A stretch of 64,000 nt of DNA from Streptomyces thinghirensis (GTDB lineage: Bacteria; Actinomycetota; Actinomycetia; Streptomycetales; Streptomycetaceae): positions 25,740 through 89,739 of the forward strand of contig JAKFGP010000022.1 in the NCBI GenBank assembly GCA_021502835.1, given 5' to 3'. The position numbers and the translations under genes were made by a program. The notes beneath the pieces were generated by a model. That model was not told where the DNA came from, did not search any database, and worked only from the letters and a program-made list of their open reading frames with translations. This document shows, piece by piece, positions 46,145 to 55,883 of the stretch. Within the stretch, counting starts at the first letter, position 1, and each line of letters starts with the position of its first letter.

Positions 46145-46506
46145 ATGGTCGGCTCGTCGCGCGAGATGCTGCACGCGGTCGCGTATCAGAACGTGCTGCG
46201 TGGTCCATTCCCGGAGCCGCGCTTCTACTCGTTCGCGGAGGGGTGGGGGTGTGGTTTGTGCCTAGGAAGATTCGCTACTTCTTCGACAACCCGGTGGCTG
46301 AGCAGGTGCGCGAGGAGGGGCCGGGCGGAGGGGCCGGATCGAGGCACGTGCCGCGATGACGCTCCGCATCCTGGAGTGGCGGGACATTCCCGTGTGGCTT
46401 CGCTCTCCGGGAGCGCGTGCTCGACTGCTACGACCTCGACCAGCTCGAAGTCCTGGCCCGGCGCGCGATGACGGTGGAGCGGGCCGAGGATCTGTTCAGC
46501 GGTTGA
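46145..46506 (+). CDS. Rpn/DUF4351-like nuclease-transposase remnant, frameshifted
   Basis: About 120 residues, ATG 46145. The start MVGSSREMLHAVAYQN recalls the N-terminus of Rpn-type PD-(D/E)XK proteins (from memory). The end RILEWRDIPVS...RERVLDCYDLDQLEVLARRAMTVERAEDLF matches their C-terminal helical region. The nuclease core between them is missing, so it looks like an internal-deletion derivative. Several indels (46250, 46320, 46400). Its 3' end overlaps the S(d) stop by 11 nt, tail to tail. Confidence 0.6.
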
Positions 46507-47559
46507 TGGACTGGATCTCCTGGACTTCCATGTCCTGCGTCGTCTCGAAGGTGCCGTCCGGCAGGTCGCCCGCGGCTCCGCCGTTGCCCTCCCAGGAGAT
46601 CTCCCAGGTGACCGATGCCTCCAGCTGGTACGGCTCTCCGTTCGACGCGCGGAGGTAGCGGATGCCGCACGGCGGGGTCTCGTCGGCCTTGCCCTTCGTG
46701 TACGGCGTGCCGATGGAGCCGTCGGCGTTGATCTCGCAGTCGCCGGAGGCGGGGAAGGTCTCCGCGTCGTCCGTGCCGGGTTCCAGGTGGAGGGCGACGG
46801 GCTTCGCGGTCGTCTCGGCCCACAGGCCCGTGTTGGGCAGTTCGGCACGGACCTTGACCTCCTTGAAGGTGCCCTTGTCCAACCAGACCCAGGTGGGGAG
46901 GTTGACGGTGGACTTGGCTGCCGGCTTCGCCTCAATCTTGGTCGAAGGGACCTCGACCTTGTCGTAGGCGTACTCGGCGAGGATCTCCGGGGTCGGAGCG
47001 TTCGGCACATCGGGGATCTCGCCGGCGTCCTGCCAGAACATGAGCCTGTTGCAGAGGGACGTGTCGTCGAGAGCGGAGAGGCTCGGCGCGACTCCGCGCC
47101 AGAAGAATCCCCTTCTCCCCGAGGTTGTAGTCCTTGTAGCCCCTTCACGGACGACGGGGGAGCCGAAGTAGTTGGTGGCGGCCTTGCCGTCCTTGAAGTG
47201 GTCGGTCCACAGTTCGGATCCGTACCACCCCTGGCGGAGACTGACGTCACCGCCACCGTCGGTCTCCGCGAAGTCCTTCAGTTGCTCGGGCGTGAATACG
47301 GGTTCGTACCAGCAGGGTGGGGGCTCCCAGTTGACGTCGGTCGACGCCAGGTTGCCCCGCCGCCCACCGGTAGGGGCCGCTCACCTGTGTGATCTTGATG
47401 CTCGTGTGCTGTGCCGAGGCGGTCAGTTCACTGCCCTCGGCTTCGCCCCTCGTGCCGGAGCCGCCGAAGGCGTGGGCAGGAGCTGAACAGCAGACTGCGG
47501 TGACCAGTGACGCTGTGAGCACGGGCAGGCCCCTTGTGACGAGCCCTCACTTCGCGCAC
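46496..47559 (-). CDS. Secreted four-cysteine protein with CWYEP motif, family S copy (d), frameshifted
   Basis: About 354 residues. GTG 47559 overlaps L(d) by 13 nt. The signal peptide, after one indel, reads VLTASLVTAVCCSAPAHAFG. Landmarks: EPPPCWYEPVFTPEQLK, SLCNRLMFW, LPTWVWLDKGTFKEVKVRAE, SGDCEIN, PPCGIRYLRAS and VQEIQSINR. It is more divergent than (a) and (b), with an insertion after the CWYEP part (GGGDVSLRQGWYGSELW). Indels near 47520, 47375, 47145 and 47100. No W gene lies next to it. Confidence 0.87.
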
Positions 47560-48202
47560 TCGCCCCGCTCCGAACGGACGGACGCGTTCTGCCACACGCC
47601 TTGGCTGCTCTTCCTGAGCGTGACCAGGTAGTACACCCGGGATCCGCTGTCCGCGGGATTCCCTTCGACCTTGCCGGTCTTCCGGTGCTTGGTGTACGCC
47701 TCACTCTCTCGTCCGTGCAGGACCGAGAGACGCCGTCGTGCCGCCGTCGAGCACGGTGACCTTGGGGTTCGAAGACCGGGAGCTTGCCGATCACCGTCAC
47801 GTTCTTGTCCGTGTACGACTTGATCCACTTCTTGCTCTGCGAGCGGCCGGAGTCGGTGTCGTAGAAGGCAACGGCTTCGCTGTCGGGATCGTTGGCGATG
47901 ATCGCGGCGTACCCCGCCCGGAGCTCTTCCTTGGCGTCGTTGAGTACGGCTTGTTGCTGAGCGTCGCTGCTCGTCCAGTCTTGGAAGGTCAGTTGAAGCT
48001 ACTGGGAAGTTCGATCACCGGTCGCTCGACGCCGGGCGGCGTTGCTGAGGATGCCGTAGCCGACGCGCGGAGCTGCCGCCCTCGTCCCCGCCCCCTTGAT
48101 GTCTCGTCCGACGACGCGTCGTCGCCGCCTCCGCTGCAGGCGGTCAATAGCGCCGCTGTCGCGGTGAAGGTGGCGGCGGTGGTCGAGGGCGCTGCGGGCC
48201 AC
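47547..48202 (-). CDS. Lipoprotein, family L copy (d), frameshifted
   Basis: About 217 residues, GTG 48202. After an early indel the signal reads TTAATFTATAALLTACSGGG (lipobox L-T-A-C). Downstream segments: RPVIELPSSF, a degenerate WIKSYTDKNVTVIGKLPVFE, SEAYTKHRKTGKVEG (KHRKTGK in place of KDRKTGK) and LRKSSQGVWQNASV, ending C-A-K. The most diverged L copy. Indels near 48190, 48000, 47770 and 47715. Divergent from the LysM-BTAD gene. Confidence 0.83.
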
Positions 48203-48526
48203 GGTTGGTCCCCCGGGGTACGGCGTGTGCGACAGGGAACGAAGCTATCAGGGCGAGGTGCAGGGGCCCTGGGCGGGTTTCTGGGGATTGTGTGGGGGCG
48301 TGAAGGGGTGGCTGGCGTTGTGGGGCAAAGGTCGTAAAGGGGGCGGGGGTGCCAGGGCGTCCCACGGTGAGCCTTCGACGGTGTCGGTGTGAGTCCATAA
48401 GATCTCTGTAGGCTCGGACACCCAGCACACCCCTCGTACCGGACGCCCGGCCGGCCTCCGTGTGCGTCCACATGCACCCACATACACCGACACGCGACAC
48501 ACGACACACGACCCGGGAAACCTGCC
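48203..48526. other. 324-nt divergent intergenic region with CA-rich simple repeats
   Basis: Separates L(d) from the LysM-BTAD gene. It contains G-rich tracts (48240-48350) and a CA/CGACA-type run at about 48464-48515 (ACACGACACACGACAC region) just before ATG 48527. Neither promoter is obvious. No gene or RNA was seen. Confidence 0.55.
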
Positions 48527-51523
48527 ATGCCTCGACGCCGCACCACCAGCTCGTCAAGCTCGACGGGCTCGACGGGAAGTTCGCCGGCTCCGAGGAACTG
48601 GACGCCCCAACCGGTGCGGGTGCGGCGGCGGTCGTTCGGGGACTTCGTCAAGGCCTTCCTCGCCTTCGTGGTGCTGCTCGTGCTGGTCGTCGGGTGCCGC
48701 GCTGGCCACACGATCGGCTGGCCCCTGCCGGACGGCATGCCCGGCCTCGACTGGCTGCAGCGTGAGATCACCGTCAGCACCTTCCTGCACATCCTGACCG
48801 TCGTCGTCTGGTTCGCGTGGGCGCAGTTCACCGCCTGCGTGCTCGTCGAGGTCAAGGCCGCGCTGTCCGGCGCTCGGGGCCGGGGCGGGTGCCGGGTCCG
48901 GGGCCAGTCAGCTGCTCGCCCGGCAGCTCGTCGCCGCCCTCCTGCTCGTCGGCGCGACCAGCGGCGAGCTCCGCCGGGGCTGTCGCAGCTCGGGCAGAGC
49001 CTGGAGGGGGCCAGCAGCCAGTCCGTCGCCGCCGCCCAGCAGACGCCGGGACTCTTCGCCCAGCAGCAGGAGCAGGCCGCCAGTACGGCGAACGCCCTCG
49101 CCGAGCAGGCGCGGGCAGGCCGCGGCCCGTGCCGACAGCGGCTCCGCCGCGCACGGGGACACGAAGTACTACCGGATCCAGCCGCCCGAGGGACGCCACC
49201 ACGACTCCTCTGGGAGATCGCCGACCGGCACCTCGGTGACGGGCGCAGGTACAAGGAGATCTTCGAGCTCAACAAGGACCGCGTGCAGCCGGACGGGTCC
49301 AAGCTCTCCGAGGCGTCCCTGATCCGGCCCGGGCTGGATCATGGAGATGCCCGGTGACGCCGCGGCGGCGAGCTCGTCGAGCTGCCCGACGAGGCGCCGA
49401 GCGTCTCCCGAGCAGGTGCAGCAGCAAATCAGCGACTACGCGCAGACCGGCGACCAGGCGCAGGAAGCGGCGGATCCGGCGCCGGCTCCGGAGGCGGTGC
49501 CCAGGGCGCCGGTGACGCCCAGGTCTCCCTGCCCGAGCAGCGGCCCGCGCCCGGCCCCGCCAACCCCGTCACGCCCGCGCCCCCGCGCCCAGCACCGGCC
49601 AGGAGCACGCCGCCACCCCCGCGGAGGCCGGGCGCTCCTTCGGCTCCCCGAGGCCCTCCTCGCCGCGCCTCTCCTCGCCGCCGGTCTCTCGGCGCCCTCG
49701 GCCGCCGGCGCCGGCAGGCGCTGTGGCAGTCGGCGCTCGGCAGCATCGGCGGACGGCGCGGCATGGAGCCGCCGACGCCGACCGGCGACGCCCAGGACGC
49801 GCAGGACGCGCTGCTCGTCGGCGCCGACCCCGAAGGCGTACGCCTGCTGGACCGGTCGCTGCGCGGACTGGCCGCCGCGCTCGCCGCCGAGTCGCGGCCG
49901 CTGCCCGTCGTGTACGCGGCCTGGATGAGCAGCAACGGCGACCTGCACCTCCAGCTCGCCCAGCCGGCCGGCAAGCCGCCGACGCCCTGGCAGCTCGGGC
50001 AGGACCAGACCTTCTGGATGCTGGCCCGCGCCGACGCCGAGGGGTACGAGGACGCCGACACGGCCGCGCCGTACCCGGGGCTCGTCAGCCTCGGCACCAT
50101 GGACGACTCGCGGCTGCTGCTCAACCTGGAGGCCGTGCCCGGCCTCGTCTCGCTCAGCGGTACGGAGGCCGACCGGGCCGCCGTGTTCGCGTCGGTCGCC
50201 GCCGAACTGGCCACCAACGGCTGGTCGGACCGTATGACCATCACGCTCGTCGGGTTCGGGGACGACCTCACGCCCCTCGCGCCCAACCGGATCCGCCACC
50301 TCGACGGGTTCGAGGACCTCTTCGAGACCATGTCCGCCGAGACCCGGCAGCGACGCGGCGCGCTGGGTGCCGCCGGGCACGATTCCGTGCTCACCGGCCG
50401 TACCGGGCCCGCCCAGCACACGCGTTGGGCGCCGCACCTCGTCCTGCTCGCCGCCCAGCCGTCCGACGAGGACGCCCTGCGGCTGGCGGAACTCGCCGCC
50501 GACGCCAGCCGTCTCGGTATCGGCTACCTCGTCGGCACCGAGGGCACCGATCTGCCCGGCGCCGCCTGGGGAGATGGAGATCACCGGCGAGGGCCGGCTG
50601 CTCGCGCCGCTGCTCGGGCTGGAGCTGGAGGCGCAGTTGCTGCCGGCCGCGCAGCAGCGGGCCGTCGTCGAACTGTTCACCGACGCCGACCCCCGGACGC
50701 GGGCCCGGCGGACCGGCCAACACCCCGCCGTTCCTCGTCGACGTCAGCGAGCAGGGGCGGCCCGCGGTGTACGCCCGCCTCGTCGGGTCGTACGAGATCA
50801 TCGGACTGGACGCGCCCGACGGCGACCGCAGCGCCCAGCTCCACGAGGCGCTCGCGCTGCTCCTGCTGCACCGCGAGGGCGTCCATCCGCGCGTGCTGGC
50901 CTCCGCGCTGTGGCCTCGCGGCGCGACGGAGGACGTGCGCGACGCGCTGCTGGAGCGGTTGCGGGCCTGGCTGGGCACCGACCCCGACGGCACGCCGAGG
51001 CTCGGCACCGACGCCGGCGGACGTCTCACGCTCGCCAAGTCCGTCGTCTCCGACCTCGACGTGCTGCGCTCCCTCTACTACGAGGCCACGCAGGGCCGGG
51101 GCGTCGACAGCCGCCAGGTGCGCGGCCGGCTGCTCACCGACGCGCTGGTGCTGGTGCGTGGGCCGCTGCTCGCCGACCGGCCCGAGGGCCGCTACCGCTG
51201 GCTCACCCACGAGATCATCGACGCCCAGCTCCCGCTGCTCGTCGCGGACACCGGACTGGCACTCTCCGAGTTCCACCTGGAGAGGAACCGCGCGGAGAAG
51301 GCCATCGAGGCGCTGAACGCGGCGCTGCGCACCGCCCCCGCCGACGAGCGGCTGTGGCACAGAACTGCTGCGCGCCACGCCGCCACCGACGACACCGGCC
51401 GGCTCCACGCGCTCGCCGCCGACCTCATCGGCCGCAGCGGTGCGCGGCCTGCCGCCGCGCACCGAGGCACTGCTCGACGAGCTGCTGCCGACCTGGCGTG
51501 ACGGCGTCGCCGCCGCCGGGTGA
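48527..51523 (+). CDS. Membrane LysM and BTAD domain protein, heavily frameshifted
   Basis: About 998 residues after repair, ATG 48527. Parts in order: two or three membrane helices (FLAFVVLLVLVVGCRAGHTI, FLHILTVVVWFAWAQFTACV, QLVAALLLVGATSG); a LysM module (SLWEIADRHLGDGRRYKEIF, ELNKDRVQPDG, about 49205-49340); a long Ala/Pro-rich linker; a large middle domain (ALLVGADPEGVRLLDRSLRG onward); and a C-terminal BTAD-like all-helical domain (ATEDVRDALLERLRAWLGTD, DLDVLRSLYYEATQGRGVDS). At least ten indels. It overlaps the prepilin peptidase start (GTGA). LysM-BTAD proteins of this size accompany Streptomyces Tad loci; a structural or assembly role at the wall is likelier than transcription control. 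Confidence 0.87.
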
Positions 51524-52293
51524 CCATCGATCTCCCGGTGGACACCGATCTCCTGGTCCTTGTGACCGTCCTGGCCGCCGCGCTCTGGGGCGCGGTGGCC
51601 GGCGCGCTGCTGCCCCGCGCGGCCTACCGGTTCCTCCGCCCCCTCGGGGGAGGCGTGGCGCGAACGGTGCCCGGACGGCGCGCATCCCGTCCGGGGGCTG
51701 GCTCGGGCGAGCGCGGTGCGGGCAGTGCGGGTGCCGGGGGCCGCCCTCCACGGCCCCGGCACCGCCGCACTCGCCACCGTCACCGCCCTCGTCTGCGCCG
51801 CCCTCGCCGCCGCCACCGGGACCCGCCCCGAGTTGGCGGTCTGGCTGCTGCTAGCCCCGGCCGGCGTGCTCCTCGCGGTCGTCGACCTCCGGGTACGGCG
51901 GCTGCCCGACCCCCCACCCTGCCCCTCGCCGGCGCCGCACTCGGTCCTCCTCGGCCTCACCGCCCTCGTGCCCGAGCACGCCGGAGGAGTGGACCACCGC
52001 CCTGCTGGGCGCCCTCGCCCTCGGCGCCGGCTACTTCGTGCTGTTCCTCATCAACCCGGCCGGCATGGGCTTCGGCGACGGTGAAACTGGCCCTCACGGC
52101 CGGTGCGGTGCTCGGCTGGTACGGCTGGCCGACGGTGATGCTCGGCACCTTCGCCGGGTTCCTCCTCGGCGCGCTCTACGGCGGCGCCCTCGTCGTCGCC
52201 CGGCGGGCGGGGCGCAAGACGGCCATCCCGTTCCGGTCCGTTCCTGATCGCGGGCGCCTTCCTCGGCGTCCTCGCGGGGCCTCCGCGGCCTGA
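51520..52293 (+). CDS. Prepilin peptidase TadV/CpaA-like (A24 family), frameshifted
   Basis: Membrane aspartic peptidase that cleaves prepilin leaders. GTG 51520. Features: the first helix (VLVTVLAAALWGAVAGALL), a Cys-rich loop (RCPDGAHPVRGW ... RCGQCG), VVDLRVRRLPD with the first catalytic Asp, and GMGFGDVKLAL with the GxGD second Asp (about 52065-52090). Further helices include PTVMLGTFAGFLLGALYGGA. Indels near 51645, 51725, 51920, 51990, 52080 and 52235. It should process the pilin and pseudopilins encoded 13 kb upstream. Confidence 0.88.
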   Translation: MTIDLPVDTDLLVLVTVLAAALWGAVAGALLPRAAYRFLRPLGGGVARTVPGRRASRPGAGSGERGAGSAGAGGRPPRPRHRRTRHRHRPRLRRPRRRHRDPPRVGGLAAASPGRRAPRGRRPPGTAAARPPTLPLAGAALGPPRPHRPRARARRRSGPPPCWAPSPSAPATSCCSSSTRPAWASATVKLALTAGAVLGWYGWPTVMLGTFAGFLLGALYGGALVVARRAGRKTAIPFRSVPDRGRLPRRPRGASAA

Positions 52294-52371
52294 GCACCGA
52301 CCCGTGAAAGGCCTGGCGTACGCTGGGCAGGTCCGTCCACAACGCCCACGAACTCTGCGAAAGGGACGCCG

Positions 52372-53575
52372 GTGACCGAGAAGGCCGACCTTCAGCCCAT
52401 CCTCGACCGCGCCGCCGCCGGTGGGCGGATCACCCCGAGGGAGGCGCTCGTCCTCTACCGCGACGCCCCGCTGCACGCACTGGGCGCCGCCGCCGACGCC
52501 GTACGCAGGCGCAGGTACGCCGGTACCGAGCACATCGCCACGCATACATCATCGAGCGCAACATCAACTACACGAACGTGTGCGTCACGGCGTGCAGGTT
52601 CTGCGCCTTCTACGCCGCCCCCAAGGACACCGCCAAGGGCTGGACCCGCGACCTCGACGACATCCTGCGCCGCTGCGTGGAGACCGTCGAGCTGGGCGGA
52701 ACGCAGATCATGTTCCAGGGCGGCCACCACCCGGACTACGGCGTCGAGTACTACGAGAAGCACTTCGCCGCCATCAAGAAGGAGTTCCCGCAGCTCGTCA
52801 TCCACAGCCTGGGGGCGGCGAGGTCGAGCACATGGCGCGGATCTCGAAGGTGTCGGTCGAGGAGGCGATCCAGCGCATCCACACCGCCGGGCTCGACTCC
52901 TTCGCCGGTGCCGGCGCCGAGCTGCTGCCCGAGCGGCCGCGCAAGGCCATCGCGCCGCTGAAGGAGTCCGGCGAGCGCTGGCTGGAGATCATGGAGATCG
53001 CGCACCGGCTGGGTGTCGAGTCGACCTCCACCATGCTCATGGGCACCGGCGAGACCAACGCCGAGCGCATCGAGCACCTGCGCATGATCCGGGACGTGCA
53101 GGACCGCACCGGCGGCTTCCGCGCCTTCATCCCGTACACCTACCAGCCCGAGAACAACCACCTGAAGGGCCGCACGCAGAGCCACGCTCTTCGAGTACCT
53201 GCGGATGATCGCCATCGCCCGGCTGTTCATGGACAACGTCGCCCACATCCAGGGCTCCTGGCTCACGACGGGCAGGAGGTCGGCCAAGCTCCTCCCTGCA
53301 CTACGGCGCCGACGACCTCGGCTCGATCATGCTGGAGGAGAACGTCGTCGTGTCGTCGGCCGGTGCCAAGCACCGCTCAACCGGCTGGAGATCATCGACC
53401 TGATCCGCAGGCGGGACGCGTCCCGGCGCAGCGCGCCACGACGTACGAGCACCTCGTCGTGCACGACGACCCGGCGAACGACCCCGTCGACGAGCGCGTC
53501 GTGTCCCACATCTCGTCCACGGCCATCGAGGGCGGCACGGCCCATCCGGAACTGAAGCTGCTCGCCTCCAACTGA
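52372..53575 (+). CDS. mqnC: Cyclic dehypoxanthinyl futalosine synthase MqnC, frameshifted
   Basis: Radical SAM enzyme of the futalosine menaquinone pathway that cyclises dehypoxanthinyl futalosine. GTG 52372. The cluster motif CVTACRFCAFY (CxxxCxxC, about 52583) is intact. It is followed by QIMFQGGHHPDYGVEYYE, STSTMLMGTGETNAERIEHL and FIPYTYQPENNHLKG, all typical of the family. The end DERVVSHISSTAIEGGTAHP leads to the stop 53573-53575. Indels near 52545, 52815, 53190, 53275, 53375 and 53430. About 400 residues. Confidence 0.93.
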
Positions 53576-53589
53576 GAGCTGTCGCTTCC

Positions 53590-54194
53590 GTGCTGACGAT
53601 CCACACCTGCGAAGCCTCGACCGAGACGGCCGTCGTGGTCGACGGTGCGCGTCTCGCCGCCGTCGGCCCGATACGAGGCACTGGCCGCCGACCACCCGCG
53701 GGCGCAGGTTGCGCCGGTGGCCCCGGCATCCTGACGCCCGGACTGCTCAACCCGTACGGCCCGGAACTGCTGGAGCAGGCCTACCACCCCGATCCGCGTG
53801 AGGCGGACCGGCTGGGCACCGAGCCGATCTTCGGGGAGCGCGCGCTCGCCCTCCTCGGTGCGCACGCGTCCGCGCGGGGGCGCCAGCGCGCGCCCGAGGA
53901 GTACAACGCATGCTGGCGCACGGAACGGTCGCCGTCGCCGGAGAGCTGCGAGGCCGAGCGGCCCTGGACGCGGTGCGCGGGCGAGGGCTCGCGCGTGGCG
54001 GCGCGTCCGGCCACCTGCCCGGGCCCGCGTCCTTCTCGCCGGTCCCGCTGGTGCTGCTTCCCGCACTCGCCGCCGGGAAGCCCGCCCGGTTCGCGGTGTT
54101 CGACGTTTCCGACCGGGCCGCGCTCGTGCGGGACGGCGCGTCCACGTGCGTGGCCACCGTCGTGGGCGGCCGTCTGGTGTACCGGGGGCGCTGA
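53590..54194 (+). CDS. Imidazolonepropionase/amidohydrolase-like protein (short), frameshifted
   Basis: About 201 residues, GTG 53590, 15 nt after mqnC. VVDGARLAAVG and GILTPGLLNPYG are the composite-domain strands of amidohydrolases, and FAVFDVSDRAALVRDGASTC and ATVVGGRLVYRGR close that domain. The metal-binding barrel is almost absent: HHxH is missing and only about 100 residues lie between. It is therefore unlikely to be an active hydrolase. Indels near 53670, 53715 and 53890. The mqnC neighbour suggests a menaquinone or nucleoside context. Confidence 0.75.
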
Positions 54195-55262
54195 GCGCGC
54201 GTTCCCACGGGGCTCGCCCGACGGGCCCTCCGCGCCGAACGCCGCGCCGAACGCCCCGTCCTCCTGCTCCACGCCGCTGCGACGGTGAGCGCGTCGGTGG
54301 CCGACGCGTCCTCGGCGCACCGCGTGTCCGGAAGGCGGCCCAGACCGAGACCCACGCGATGCCCCTTCTCCTCGGCGAACACGCGCACGCGTCCGCGAGG
54401 GTGGTCTCACCGGCGACGTCGTTGACGCCGAGCATCGAGGTGAAGCGCCCATGCCCCCCGCCAGGCGTCCGCGTCCGAGGGTGCCGAAGACCTCGCGGAA
54501 CTGCGTGTGCGCGGCCTCGGCAGAGGTGAGGGCGTACTGGCCCATGTCGCCGTCGTAGGACTCCCGTAGTTCATGGTCATGAGGGTTGACCGTGGCGACC
54601 TGTACGCCGTGGTCGTTGGCGGACGCGAGCAGCGTCAGGGAGTCGGCGTCCAGGCCCGAGGGCATCACCGGGAGGGTGAAGGAGACCTCCAGGCCGTCGC
54701 GTTCCTCCTGGAGCAGCGCGATCGCCTCCGAGCGCAGGACTACGGAGCCCGTGTCGGTCAGCGCGCCGCCCTCGATGTCGAAGTCGGCCCGGGTGGAACC
54801 GGCCGCGTCCAGGGCCTCGCCATGCGCCTGCGCCAGGTCGGCCGCGCTGCCGCAGGCCGCCGCCAGTTCCGTCCCGGAGGCTCCGCCGAAGGAGACGCCG
54901 GACGTCGGCGCCGGACTTTCCTTCAGCTTCGCGACGCGTGCGGCGACGGAGGTGTCGTCGATGTCCTGGACACCGTTCCAGCGCGGGACGCAGTCGTCGC
55001 CGGAGGAAATGACGAACGCCAGGTTGTACGTCGCTGGGGAGCCGCCGGAGTCGGTCGCGGAGGCCGTGGTGGCGCTGACGTAAGGGGGCGTAGGCGGTGA
55101 CCGGCGCGGACGGCGCTCGGACGGTGCCGTGGTGGCGGCCCTGTCCTCCGTGGCGCCCGCGGCGCCCGTGTCGCCCGCGCCGTCGTCCTGCCCGGCGCAG
55201 CACGCGGTGGCCAGGGCGAGCAGCAGGGCGCACCCGGCCGCCGCCTTCCGATATGCCCTCAT
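54195..55262 (-). CDS. GH18-like (chitinase-type) secreted lipoprotein, frameshifted
   Basis: About 350 residues, ATG 55262 (RAYRKAAAGCALLLALATAC, lipoprotein-like signal). The mature part has YNLAFVISSGDDCVPRWNGV. The GH18 catalytic pattern survives in STRADFDIEGGAL (DxxDxDxE region, about 54780). LLASANDHGVQVATVN and GESYDGDMGQYALTSAEAAH follow. The 3' third is confused by indels (near 55100, 54590, 54515, 54420 and 54300) and the exact stop, close to 54195, could not be fixed. Likely acts on cell-wall or chitin-like glycans, or is a non-catalytic relative. Confidence 0.78.
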
Positions 55263-55446
55263 GTGCGGCACGCTCCGTTCTCGTCGTCGGACGTTCTCGT
55301 CGTCGGACGAGTGAACCCTCACGCGTTGCTGGGGCTTTCCTAGCGAAAGGGCGCGGTTTCCCGCTGCATCTCCACAGGGGGCGGACAGGCTGCGCGGCTT
55401 TTTTCACCGAGAACTCGCCAACGAGTGAGTGCCAAGTTCTAAGTTA

Positions 55447-55883
55447 ATGAGCTGTGCTGCCGGCGGTCGCCGTCGCAAACGCGGCAACGGGTCCGCGGAA
55501 GGGCCCGTGTTCGTCGACAACTCCGGACGCCGGGCCCGGCTGCTGCGCCGGCTGGGACTCCTCGTCGGCGTGGTCTGCGTCGGCTACGCGGCCGTCCTGG
55601 GCCGCGCCTTCATGGGCATCGGCACCTCGGTGTCCCCGTCCTCGCTGCTGCCCTTCGGGGGCGGCCAGGACGCCGGCCCGGTCCCGGCGGCGGTGCGGGG
55701 CCGCAGGGCGGCCTGATGCCGACGGGCACGCCACCCACCGGCGCGCCACCCCGCCCACGGGCGGACCCAGCGGCGCGCCCGCCGCACCCTCCGGCGCCAC
55801 CGCCTCGGCCACCCCGAGCACCACCGCTTCCGCCCCCGCCAGTGCCGCCACCTCCGACCGACCGGAACGCCCCCGCCCCCATG
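55447..55883 (+). CDS. Small membrane protein with Pro/Ala/Thr-rich tail, frameshifted
   Basis: About 145 residues; ATG 55447 is tentative. A conserved-looking start (GPVFVDNSGRRARLLRRLGL) leads to one membrane helix (LLVGVVCVGYAAVLGRAFM). Then comes a low-complexity external tail (PTGTPPTGAPP, SATPSTTASAPAS). It overlaps the start of the deacetylase-glycosyltransferase gene and is likely a partner of it. Indels near 55700 and at the end. Confidence 0.68.

Noticed and set aside
49429..51960. Long minus-strand open frames opposite the LysM-BTAD gene
   Set aside because: No recognisable domain or start context; antisense shadow.
53590..54194. Active imidazolonepropionase
   Set aside because: The metal-binding histidines and most of the barrel are absent, so only a family resemblance is claimed.
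55129..55447. Small plus-strand open frames before the deacetylase gene
   Set aside because: They overlap the GH18-like gene's signal region antisense and lack a Shine-Dalgarno.
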